This document shows, in pieces, positions 8,007 to 15,207 of a stretch of 22,460 nt of DNA (the stretch's first letter is position 1; each line of letters begins with the position of its first letter). Below the pieces are notes generated by a model. The model saw only the letters and a list, made by a program, of their open reading frames with translations. It was not told the DNA's origin and did not search any database. The position numbers were made by a program, and so were the translations under genes. Location: assembly GCA_041160955.1 (NCBI GenBank), contig JBEAVK010000440.1, forward strand, positions 1 through 22,460. The letters are read 5' to 3'. Source of the stretch: M3007 sp041160955. GTDB lineage: Bacteria; Bacteroidota; Bacteroidia; Chitinophagales; Saprospiraceae.

Positions 8007-11000
8007 ATGCGAATAACCATTTCACTTGTACTCGTATTTTTTACGGCCTCCCTCTTTGCACAACAAATTTCATCTCGTTTTACCGACCGCGAACGCGGTT
8101 GGGTCACCTTTGGCATTGATGGGGGATGGGCTTACCAGTCGTCCGATGTGCGCACTACTTTTGATGGGTGGGGTGCTGGACTTACCTTGGGCAAAAATAT
8201 TTTTTACCGTCCAGGGGGCTTACTCTCCTTTGATATACGCGGCCGGATGCTGTTCACCCGCGCTTATGGTTCCGATTGGAGGCCAACCTACGATATTGCA
8301 CAAAATGATGCCGTAAATGGTAATTATCTCCCAGGTATCAATTATTTAATAGATAAATCATCTCCCCTGGACTCGTCTTTTATTTTTGCTAACCACCGAA
8401 CAGGTATTGGCGAAATAGACGCTGAAGGTGTTATCACTTTCAACCGTTTGCGCGAACGTACGGGCATCGTATTCAACCTCTTTGGGGGTATCGGGTTCAA
8501 TGCTTACCGCGTTCGTACGGATCAGGGCAATAGCAGTAATAATGCTTATAATTATTTATCCATCAATACCACTAATGGTAAACAAAATACATTAGATCAA
8601 TTGGCTAACCTCCGCGATGGCATATATGAATCTCGCGCAGAAGGCAGCACAAATACAGGATTGCGAGCCGGGTTTATGCCCGATGCGGGTGTTGAATTGG
8701 GTTACCAATTGACGCGTAATTTTGTGTTTGGAGTAGGACATAAAACAACATTTAGTCGCACCGATATTTTGGATGGTCAGCGCTCTTTGAGCAGTGCGCC
8801 ATCCAACGACTGGGCGCATTATACCAATATTTTTCTGCGTTGGGATTTAGGACGTACCCGAAATGGAATGCGCAGACCCGAAGTAAATATCACCCACCCC
8901 GATAATAACCCATTTATCTCCCAAAGTTCTAGCGTTTTTGTTAGAGCAAATATCAGAAACGTAAATTCACCTGCCGATGTACGCTGTTACGTCAATGGCG
9001 AATCGCGCGGATTTGAATTCCGTAATGGTCGCTTTGGTAGTAGCGTACGCCTTCGTCCGGGCAGGAATGAAGTGGTGGTAGAAGCCTCCAATTTGGCGGG
9101 AAGTGACGAAGAAATATTGGTCATCGTATGGGAAGAAGTCCGCGACAACCGCAACCCCTCCCCTCCTCCACCGCCACCACCGCCCACAGGTAGGCAACCA
9201 GTTGTACGCATCACCAACCCATCCAATTCTCCTTTCCAAACCGACCAGCCGGATATTTATCTCCGTGCCGAAGTACAAAATATACGCGACAAACGCGATC
9301 TGCGCCTTTTGGTCAATGGCACCGAAGAAACGCGCTTTACATTAGCCGAAGGATTAGAAGCCAGCCTGCGCTTACGCCAAGGAAGGAATGTGGTGCGTGT
9401 TGAAGCCAATACGCCAGCGGGCCGTGCCTCGGATGAAGTAGTCATAGAAGTGGCTAATAGTACACCACCGCCGCCACCTCCACCGCCGCCATCAAATGGC
9501 CGCAGACCTAATGTAAATATCACAAAACCTTCCTCGGCAACGAGTACTACCTCTGAAAAGAACTACGACTTTAGGGCAACAGTAACTAATGTAACTAGCC
9601 GCGACGAAATCACGCTATTGGTCAATAACCGCGAAGTACGTGATTTTACCTATACCGTAAAAGAGGGTAGTTTGTCGGCTAATCTTGATCTACAACCCAA
9701 TGATAATGAAGTAATTGTACGCGCTAAAAACAGTGCAGGCACAGCGGAAGACAAGGCTACAATCAGTAGAAATGGCGGTGTTATCAATCCGCCTTCAGGA
9801 CGCAAACCAAGTGTATCTATTGCTCAACCGACCAATAATGCATCTTTCGATCGCAAAGACATTGATTTTAACGCTATTACCACGCAGGTGAATACCAAAA
9901 GTGAAGTCATAGTGGTATTCAATGGTACCAATATTTCTACTTTCGATTTTGACAAAAATACACAAACTATACGCGGCAAATTGAACCTCCGCGACGGCGA
10001 AAATACATTGACCGCAAGAGTAGTCACTAGTGGCGGTAGTGCTGAATCAACGGTACGTTTTAAATATGCCGCTGTGGTCATCAAACCAACCGTCGATATC
10101 GTAAGTCCCACCAACGGCATTGAGGTACGTATTGCTGAAACAGAGCTCCGTGCAACGGTGCGGAATGTGACTAGTAAAAGCGATATCCAAGTGTATGCCA
10201 ATGGTAAATCTGTCGCAGCATTTGAATATAATAGCAGATCGGGACAAGTGTCGGCCAATATTCCTTTGGACAAAGGTGAAAATACAATTCGCGTGGCAGC
10301 CACCAATAGTGGGGGCACAGCAGAGGGCACTGTTCGGCTGAAATACACCCCGTCAACACCAAAACCCATTGTTAATATAGAGCGTCCCGCCAATGGTAGC
10401 GAAATACGTACAGCAGATACAGAATTGAGTGCCAACGTACAAAACGTATCCACCAAAAACGATATTTTGATTTATGTCAATGGTAAAACGGTACCCATTT
10501 TTACTTATGATAATATAACAGGACGCGTAACTGCTCGAATACAATTAGGCGAAGGTGAAAACACAGTACGTGTATCGGCCAGCAACAGTGGAGGTGCCGG
10601 CGAACAAAGCCATAAAGTACGCTATACCCCACAACGCAAGCCCACGGTAAGCATCTCCTCGCCTGCAGATCGCTCGCGCGTGGACAATCCGGCGGTGACA
10701 TTAACGGCAAAGGTAACCAACGTATTTAGCGATAAAAATGTAGTAGTTAAACTAAATGGCGCCGAAATTACAGGTTTCAGCATTGGCCGCAGTGGCAATA
10801 TTAATTTGCCGCTAACCCTGCGCGAAGGCGAAAACACCATTTCAGTAACAGCCACAACCCCCGATGGTATGGACAACGCCAGTGTAACTGTGGTATATGT
10901 TGCCAAAATAGAAAAACCAACCATTGTGTTTATCAATCCGGGTATGACCAAAACGCGCAATGGTTCAAATCCTAAAGCTACGTTTGACGTAAAGGCTAAA

Positions 11001-11486
11001 GTTACGGGCATTTCAGGTGCCGCTGATCTGAAGGTTTACCACAATGACCTACCTGTACGCAAAGTTGACTTTAGTATAAAAACCAAAGAGGTTACTTATA
11101 CCGTAACACTGAAGGACGGCAAAAACACGTTCAAGATCATTGCTGAAAACACAGCAGGCAGCGCACAAGCAGAAGCAGATATAACGTCCAAGGCTAGTAC
11201 TGGCCCCGTACCAACAGTAGATATAACATCTACATCAGAGCCAACAACGGATCCTTTCAATCCAAATACCTCAAAAACGAGCGTAATCGCAATGCTGAAA
11301 AACGTAACGGATAAGGCACAAGTTACATTTACCGTGAATGGTACTCCGACAACTAATTTTGAGTTTACACCTTCTACGGGCATATTTAAGGCTGTTGCAC
11401 CGCTAAAAAAAGGTGATAATGTGATTGTCGTAAAGGCTGTAACAAATGCTGGAGAAGCACAAGACTCTGTAACGGTAAAGTATTAA
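8007..11486 (+). CDS. Large exported protein: predicted N-terminal barrel plus nine Ig-like repeats
   Basis: A 1159-residue protein with a signal peptide (residues 1-19, ending SLFAQ). Residues about 20-280 alternate in a beta-rich pattern (FGIDGGWAYQ, GWGAGLTLGKN, TNIFLRWDLG) like an outer-membrane barrel. From residue 291 there are nine beta-sandwich repeats of about 90-107 residues starting near 291, 398, 501, 601, 694, 787, 879, 971 and 1069. Each begins P-x-V-x-I-x-x-P, has a central 'vNG' strand, then L-x-x-G-x-N-x-V/I-x-V-x-A, and often ends VRxKY. Proline runs of 8-9 residues (9160-9185 and 9465-9491) separate repeats 1/2 and 2/3. No T9SS tail is evident. A role as an anchored adhesin or cell-wall-spanning stalk is inference. 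The start at 8007 is chosen for its signal peptide; upstream in-frame codons lack one. Confidence 0.83.
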   Translation: MRITISLVLVFFTASLFAQQISSRFTDRERGWVTFGIDGGWAYQSSDVRTTFDGWGAGLTLGKNIFYRPGGLLSFDIRGRMLFTRAYGSDWRPTYDIAQNDAVNGNYLPGINYLIDKSSPLDSSFIFANHRTGIGEIDAEGVITFNRLRERTGIVFNLFGGIGFNAYRVRTDQGNSSNNAYNYLSINTTNGKQNTLDQLANLRDGIYESRAEGSTNTGLRAGFMPDAGVELGYQLTRNFVFGVGHKTTFSRTDILDGQRSLSSAPSNDWAHYTNIFLRWDLGRTRNGMRRPEVNITHPDNNPFISQSSSVFVRANIRNVNSPADVRCYVNGESRGFEFRNGRFGSSVRLRPGRNEVVVEASNLAGSDEEILVIVWEEVRDNRNPSPPPPPPPPTGRQPVVRITNPSNSPFQTDQPDIYLRAEVQNIRDKRDLRLLVNGTEETRFTLAEGLEASLRLRQGRNVVRVEANTPAGRASDEVVIEVANSTPPPPPPPPPSNGRRPNVNITKPSSATSTTSEKNYDFRATVTNVTSRDEITLLVNNREVRDFTYTVKEGSLSANLDLQPNDNEVIVRAKNSAGTAEDKATISRNGGVINPPSGRKPSVSIAQPTNNASFDRKDIDFNAITTQVNTKSEVIVVFNGTNISTFDFDKNTQTIRGKLNLRDGENTLTARVVTSGGSAESTVRFKYAAVVIKPTVDIVSPTNGIEVRIAETELRATVRNVTSKSDIQVYANGKSVAAFEYNSRSGQVSANIPLDKGENTIRVAATNSGGTAEGTVRLKYTPSTPKPIVNIERPANGSEIRTADTELSANVQNVSTKNDILIYVNGKTVPIFTYDNITGRVTARIQLGEGENTVRVSASNSGGAGEQSHKVRYTPQRKPTVSISSPADRSRVDNPAVTLTAKVTNVFSDKNVVVKLNGAEITGFSIGRSGNINLPLTLREGENTISVTATTPDGMDNASVTVVYVAKIEKPTIVFINPGMTKTRNGSNPKATFDVKAKVTGISGAADLKVYHNDLPVRKVDFSIKTKEVTYTVTLKDGKNTFKIIAENTAGSAQAEADITSKASTGPVPTVDITSTSEPTTDPFNPNTSKTSVIAMLKNVTDKAQVTFTVNGTPTTNFEFTPSTGIFKAVAPLKKGDNVIVVKAVTNAGEAQDSVTVKY

Positions 11487-11549
11487 GTAGTCGTTTTGAT
11501 TGTATAAAGAAGAGGCTGTGAGCCTAATGTCGTCCGCTTAGCAAATTCC

Positions 11550-11757
11550 GACCCCGATAGGGGTCAAACTTGAATAGCCATGAATGAAATTCATGGTTTT
11601 GGAATGTGGTGTTTTTTAACAACTACGGAGTAGTTGAACGTCAACATATCGTATGCGTTTCATTACGATGAACCCCTTCTCAGGGTTATTAAACAAACAC
11701 AAACCCATCTCCCCCGAATTTCATTCAGGGCTACTCAAGTTGAACCACTCCGTGGTT
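11550..11757. repeat. Array of seven short hairpins from about three sequence classes
   Basis: In order: GACCCCGATAGGGGTC (11550-11565); 8-bp stem around GAA (11578-11596); CAACTACGGAGTAGTTG (11620-11636); ATCGTA/TACGAT (11648-11669); AACCC/GGGTT (11671-11687); CCCGAAT/ATTCAGGG with one bulged base (11713-11730); AACCACTCCGTGGTT (11743-11757). They fall into an ACCCC/GGGGT class, a class with a TTTCATT (AATGAAA) loop, and a CAACYAC/GTRGTTG class; classes recur in the same order, with one extra copy of the second. Stems differ between copies while loops and frames are kept, suggesting compensatory change. Confidence 0.75.
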
Positions 11758-11759
11758 GG

Positions 11760-11985
11760 TAAGTATTTGGACATAATTAATTGCATAATTGAACGCAGGT
11801 GTTTTTCGGCTAGATGAGCCATTTTTAAGGCAGATAGCGGTACTATCTAACGAAAAAATGGGGATGGATTTATGCTGAGCGTGTCGAATTCATGCTGAGC
11901 CTGCCGAATTCATGCTGAGCCTGCCGAAGCAGCATAGGCGGAAAAGACCAAGTTCAAAATGCAATTAATTGTGTCCAAATACTTA
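11760..11985. mobile_element. MITE-like element, 226 bp, with 27-bp terminal inverted repeats
   Basis: The left end (11760-11786), starting TAAGTATTTGGACATAATT, matches the reverse complement of the right end (11959-11985) at 26 of 27 positions. If the outermost TA on each side is read as flank, the arms start AGTATTTGGACA and TA borders both ends, as expected for Tc1/mariner- or IS630-type insertion. The interior has no transposase: it holds a two-part hairpin (CCATTTTT 11819-11826 with AAAAATGG 11854-11861; AGATAG 11832-11837 with CTATCT 11843-11848) and three 20-bp tandem repeats. It is inserted near the right end of the larger hairpin element. The parental transposon is not in the window. 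Confidence 0.7.
11872..11931. repeat. Three 20-bp tandem repeats (ATGCTGAGCCTGCCGAATTC type)
   Basis: Copies lie at 11872-11891, 11892-11911 and 11912-11931. Copy 1 reads GTGTCGAA in place of CTGCCGAA, and copy 3 ends GAAGCA. The third copy plus the next bases (AGCAT) can fold on itself. They lie inside the MITE-like element. Confidence 0.85.
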
Positions 11986-12114
11986 TATCGCTAAGCCGAC
12001 GACATTAAACGCGTAGGTTACGCATATACCTTAATAAGACTTTTTTGATATTATATATTTGTCTAGCGTGGAATACCTAGACCAATCACCGTACTTATAG
12101 AACAACCTTATCTA

Positions 12115-13200
12115 TTATGATTCCTCGCCAGTTTCGCCCTTCATGCGTTCTGCGTTATCGGCAATCATGAGTGCTTCTATTAATCCCACAATATCGCCTT
12201 CAACTACCTTATCCAAGTTAAAATTCTTATTTTCTCCTTCCAGGCGATGATCTGTTACCCGATTCTGTGGCCAGTTATAAGTGCGGATTTTTTCTGAGCG
12301 GTCACCGGAGCCCAACAAACTACGGCGTTGGGATGAAATAGCGTTTTCGGTTTGTTTTTGTTGGTTATCGCGGATTTGCTGGATCAAACGCCCCATTGCA
12401 ATATCGCGGTTTTTATGTTGTGAGCGGCTTTCTGTACTTTCGGCCACAACACCCGTAGGCAAGTGCGTAAAACGCACCCCGGATTCCGTTTTGTTGACGT
12501 GCTGACCACCCGCACCACTTGCGCGGAATACATCAGTACGAATATCTTCTTTGCGAATATCAATATCTTCTGGCTCGAACTTGGGCAAAACAGCCACCGT
12601 AGCGGCAGAAGTATGCACACGTCCTTTGGCTTCGGTATCTGGCACACGTTGAACGCGGTGCGCACCTGACTCGAATTTGAGTCGGCCATATACGTTTTCG
12701 CCCGTTACATCCAATACTATTTTAACAAAACCGCCCACAGAGCCGGGGCTTTCGTCCACCACCTCTACTTGCCATCCCATAGTAGAAAAATAGCGTTGGT
12801 ACATCCGATATAAGTCACCTGCAAAAAGCGCAGCTTCATCGCCACCAGTACCCGAACGGATTTCAAAAATCACATCCTTTTCGTCTTCAGGATCTTTGGG
12901 GGTAAGTAATACCTTGAGGTGTTCTTTAATTTCCTCTTCGCGTATTTGTAACGAACCAATTTCTTCTTTGGCCATTTCGCGCATTTCAGGATCTGTTTCC
13001 GTTTCCAGCAAAGTACGTGCACTCGCTAGCTCATTTACGGCACGTTCGTATTTGGTAAATGCCTCTATAATAGGCTCCAAACTTTTATATTCCTTATTTA
13101 CCTTGCGCATTTTATCCTGATCGGCGGCAGTAGCCGGATCGGAGAGTTGCTCTTCGAGGTAATAGTATTTCTCCTTAATGACTTTGAGTTTCTCTAACAT
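12115..13200 (-). CDS. prfA: Peptide chain release factor 1 (RF1)
   Basis: A 361-residue class I release factor, the usual length. It reads UAA and UAG in the ribosomal A site and triggers hydrolysis of the peptidyl-tRNA ester. The N-terminal helical domain spans about residues 1-105. The codon-recognition domain follows, with P-x-T at 187-189 (PDT, within RVQRVPDTEAKGRVHTSA), which marks RF1; RF2 has SPF. The catalytic GGQ is at 231-233 in RASGAGGQHVNKTESGVR, the methylation site for PrmC. The C-terminal part has SQHKNRDIAMGRL and the RIRTYNWPQNRVTDHR-like stretch. It is transcribed alone from a perfect -7 box with a leader of about 57 nt. Its 3' end faces the hairpin and MITE region; no clear terminator is seen. 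Confidence 0.97.
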   Translation of the reverse strand: MLEKLKVIKEKYYYLEEQLSDPATAADQDKMRKVNKEYKSLEPIIEAFTKYERAVNELASARTLLETETDPEMREMAKEEIGSLQIREEEIKEHLKVLLTPKDPEDEKDVIFEIRSGTGGDEAALFAGDLYRMYQRYFSTMGWQVEVVDESPGSVGGFVKIVLDVTGENVYGRLKFESGAHRVQRVPDTEAKGRVHTSAATVAVLPKFEPEDIDIRKEDIRTDVFRASGAGGQHVNKTESGVRFTHLPTGVVAESTESRSQHKNRDIAMGRLIQQIRDNQQKQTENAISSQRRSLLGSGDRSEKIRTYNWPQNRVTDHRLEGENKNFNLDKVVEGDIVGLIEALMIADNAERMKGETGEES

Positions 13201-13262
13201 AAAACAGTGACCTTAACTTGTGTCCGGAGGTGATTTTATTGGACAACCTCGCAAACGGGGCG

Positions 13263-13270
13263 CAAAGGTA
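13263..13270 (-). promoter_or_regulatory. -7 promoter box for prfA
   Basis: Reading the minus strand, TACCTTTG matches TAnnTTTG exactly, about 62 bases before the prfA start codon. A TTG lies only 13 bases further upstream, shorter than the usual spacing. The box sits just past the T-run of the terminator that ends the preceding gene, so one gene's stop signal and the next gene's promoter are back to back. Confidence 0.65.
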
Positions 13271-13284
13271 CGGATATTTTAATC

Positions 13285-13327
13285 AAAAAAATAGCGTTTA
13301 TGAACAACTTGTGTTCATAAACGCTAT
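13285..13327 (-). terminator. Intrinsic terminator for the DUF4783 gene
   Basis: A perfect 15-bp stem, ATAGCGTTTATGAAC (13291-13305) with its complement at 13313-13327 and a 7-base loop, followed on the minus strand by seven T's (13291-13285). It is a strong rho-independent terminator. It lies about 178 bases past the DUF4783 stop, with a repeat array in between. Confidence 0.85.
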
Positions 13328-13331
13328 CTGT

Positions 13332-13502
13332 TTCGGCTTCGCTGTCTGGTCACTTCGGCTTCGCTGTCTGGTCACTTCGGCTTCGCTCAGTGACCAGACA
13401 GCGAAGCCGAAGCGGTTGCCGAGCGAAGCCGAAGCGGTTGCCGAGCGAAGCCGAGGCTGGTTGCCGAGCGAAGCCGAGATTGGTTGCCGAGCGAAGCCGA
13501 GG
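13332..13502. repeat. Array of 22-24-bp repeats with CGGCTTCGCT core, partly inverted
   Basis: Two 22-bp units TTCGGCTTCGCTGTCTGGTC+AC (13332-13353, 13354-13375) and a 14-bp partial unit (13376-13389) are followed by the exact reverse complement of the 22-bp unit (13390-13411). Four units of the form GCGGTTGCCGAGCGAAGCCG+A follow, with 22-24-bp spacing (13412-13502). All share CGGCTTCGCT or its complement. With the terminator hairpin and the prfA promoter it fills the 304-bp gap 13201-13504; no gene is seen there. On the minus strand the array lies between the DUF4783 stop and its terminator, so it should be transcribed. Confidence 0.88.
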
Positions 13503-13504
13503 CA

Positions 13505-13903
13505 TCACTCTTTATCAAACCTCAACTCTTTAATCGCAACACTACCACCGTCTGTTTTCAAATAAATGTAAACTCGGTAATTGCCACTTGAAGCTGTTAA
13601 ATTACCGATACAATATTGATCGGAATTACCTTTACTGGAACCGTTGTGGACGGGAGTAAATGTTTTAGGTTTGTTGTTGGTAAAAAAGTTTTTCACCACC
13701 TCCGTTGCTTTTGCCTTGGTATAAGTATTTTCCTCATCCAAAATAGATACTTCAAGATTTTCGTCAAAGTATTTCGCTAATGCATCCACATCGCCATTAC
13801 TAATGGCTTTATTGATCGCATCAAGACCAGGGTTGGTTTGGAATGTTGGTAAAGCAAAAAGCGCAGCAGGTGCGAAAAAAAGAAGAAAAAGCAGATTCTT
13901 CAT
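13505..13903 (-). CDS. DUF4783-like exported protein (NTF2-like fold expected)
   Basis: A 132-residue protein with a signal peptide (MKNLLFLLFFAPAALFA). The mature part starts at about residue 28 with GLDAINKAISNGDVDALAKYFDENLEVSI, the helix and strand pattern of small NTF2/SnoaL-like proteins. It continues with AKATEVVKNFF, the conserved-looking NGSSKGNSDQYCIGNLT, and YRVYIYLKTDG plus IKELRFDKE at the end. This matches what I remember of DUF4783, common in Bacteroidota, with no assigned biochemical role. It is followed by a repeat array and a strong terminator, so it is probably the last gene of its transcript. The next gene upstream, on the same strand, is the CxxCH protein 150 bp away; co-transcription is possible. 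Confidence 0.75.
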   Translation of the reverse strand: MKNLLFLLFFAPAALFALPTFQTNPGLDAINKAISNGDVDALAKYFDENLEVSILDEENTYTKAKATEVVKNFFTNNKPKTFTPVHNGSSKGNSDQYCIGNLTASSGNYRVYIYLKTDGGSVAIKELRFDKE

Positions 13904-14053
13904 CGTGTATATTTAATTTTAGTGCTAAGTACGTGTTTAAATTCTTAACGCAATTATTACGCCAAAAATATTCAATAGTAACCTTAAATGCAGATCAATT
14001 AGTGTAAACGTGAAGTTAATGCTTATTTAACAAAAAAAATTATGTTAAAACAG

Positions 14054-14929
14054 TTAAATCTTTAAGACTTTAACACTTGCTGATTGTTGGCCATTGGTCA
14101 TTCGAGCCAAATAGATACCAGCACTTTGCTGATCCATAGGAATACTGATCTGTTGTTGACCACTACCTAAGTCTATATTATTGCTCCAAACAACCGCACC
14201 ACTCAAATCAAATAGTTGAATCTGGTACTGCCCAGCAGTCAACAAATCAAACTGGATATTTGCGTTGTTGCGGATAGGGTTAGGAAATACACGCAAGCCG
14301 TTCCGCACCAAATTTTGTTCATTCGACGATGATGCGCCAGATTCTGTTAATACCAATGTAGTAAACGCAGCCCCGTCACCGCCAGTGCCACTGTTGCCAT
14401 TCACCGCATTACCAGAAGCATATACTGTAATAGCACCTGTTCCTGCTACTGGTGATTTCCACCGAACACTGAATGTGTCCGTTACCGATATATTGGACTG
14501 CTCGGCGTAAGTACGACCATTTTGGATCGTCGCAATTTTGTAATTATTAGCAGTTGCTCCTCCAAAATCGCTCATACCTTTTACATCGGTATTGTCGCTA
14601 TTTTTTAAAGGAATCATTTGGAAACCATATCCCTGAATTGTGCTACCCGTTCCATTTACCTTTACGCGAAGGATATAATCGGTATTAGGCACATAAGAAC
14701 TTACTATATCGCCATCTGTCTCCAAAAGAGTCACACCGATAGTTGCTGTAATAGGGCCTGCGTTATGGCAGTTGGCACACGTTCTTATGGTACCATTGGC
14801 ATTGGTTTCGTCGCCTGGTGCACCGGTATTACCTTTGCCTTGGCTCGCAGCGCGACCATTTTTATTGCCTAACAATGCCAAAGACAGCACCGCTCCAATA
14901 AGGAGCATAGAAAAGTTACGAATATTCAT
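14054..14929 (-). CDS. Secreted CxxCH protein with T9SS C-terminal sorting domain
   Basis: A 291-residue protein. Residues 1-28 form a signal peptide. GNTGAPGDE (33-41) and TCANCHNAGPI (50-60) follow; Cys51-x-x-Cys54-His55 is a c-type heme-binding motif. Residues about 60-195 are beta-rich (VTLLETDGDIV, YILRVKVNGTG, GYGFQMIPL, FSVRWKSP, ITVYASGNAVNG) and recall the Reelin-like 'choice-of-anchor V' domain that often follows a GNTGAPGD...CxxCH leader in Bacteroidota. FPNP (215-218) opens a T9SS type A sorting domain ending VKVLKI. It should be a surface-exposed or released single-heme protein, if heme is really attached. A near-consensus -7 box (TATCTTTT on the minus strand) ends six bases before the ATG. 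Confidence 0.82.
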   Translation of the reverse strand: MNIRNFSMLLIGAVLSLALLGNKNGRAASQGKGNTGAPGDETNANGTIRTCANCHNAGPITATIGVTLLETDGDIVSSYVPNTDYILRVKVNGTGSTIQGYGFQMIPLKNSDNTDVKGMSDFGGATANNYKIATIQNGRTYAEQSNISVTDTFSVRWKSPVAGTGAITVYASGNAVNGNSGTGGDGAAFTTLVLTESGASSSNEQNLVRNGLRVFPNPIRNNANIQFDLLTAGQYQIQLFDLSGAVVWSNNIDLGSGQQQISIPMDQQSAGIYLARMTNGQQSASVKVLKI

Positions 14930-15207
14930 CGTTAAAAAAGATATTGTATGTTAAAAAATGAAATGAAGTAAATAGACACAAATTAAAGCGTAAAGTTGAA
15001 ATAGGGATGTTAAATAAAATGGAATTTTCACCGAAATGATAAATATAGTCATAATAAATTGGCAAAAAACTGACAAAATGGTATTAAAAAATAGAATGTC
15101 TGCCATATTTGCGGATAAAATGGAGTTGGACAGGAATTTGCTTATTCTATACTTGGTAATCGAAATATGGGTTGCCAATCATAAGGAACGATAAAAGAAT
15201 TTAGAAA

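Larger units (their letters stand above)
11525..12007. repeat. Element bounded by 18-bp inverted repeats, containing a hairpin array and a nested element
   Basis: TAATGTCGTCCGCTTAGC (11525-11542) is matched at 17 of 18 positions by the reverse complement of 11990-12007. The pair encloses the hairpin array and the 226-bp inverted-repeat element described separately; removing the latter leaves a unit of about 257 bp. This accounts for most of the 628-bp gene-free stretch 11487-12114 between the convergent 3' ends of the Ig-repeat gene and prfA. I see no protein-coding gene in it. The remaining 12008-12114 holds only a small GCGTA/TACGC hairpin (12011-12023). Confidence 0.7.

Noticed and set aside
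9824..11383. Long open frames antisense to the Ig-repeat gene
   Set aside because: They mirror the repeat codon pattern on the opposite strand, have no recognisable domains and no start signals; the plus-strand frame has a complete domain architecture.
11789..11875. Short open frame inside the MITE-like element (about 28 codons)
   Set aside because: It has no start codon at its beginning, its length is within chance expectation, and it overlaps the internal hairpin.
13332..13502. CRISPR array or integron attC-like sites
   Set aside because: Units are contiguous with no unique spacers, orientation switches midway, and there are no cas or integrase genes.
13218..13565. A 115-codon plus-strand open frame across the terminator and repeat array
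   Set aside because: Its apparent protein repeats are simply the translated 22-bp DNA repeats, and it runs into the antisense of the DUF4783 gene.
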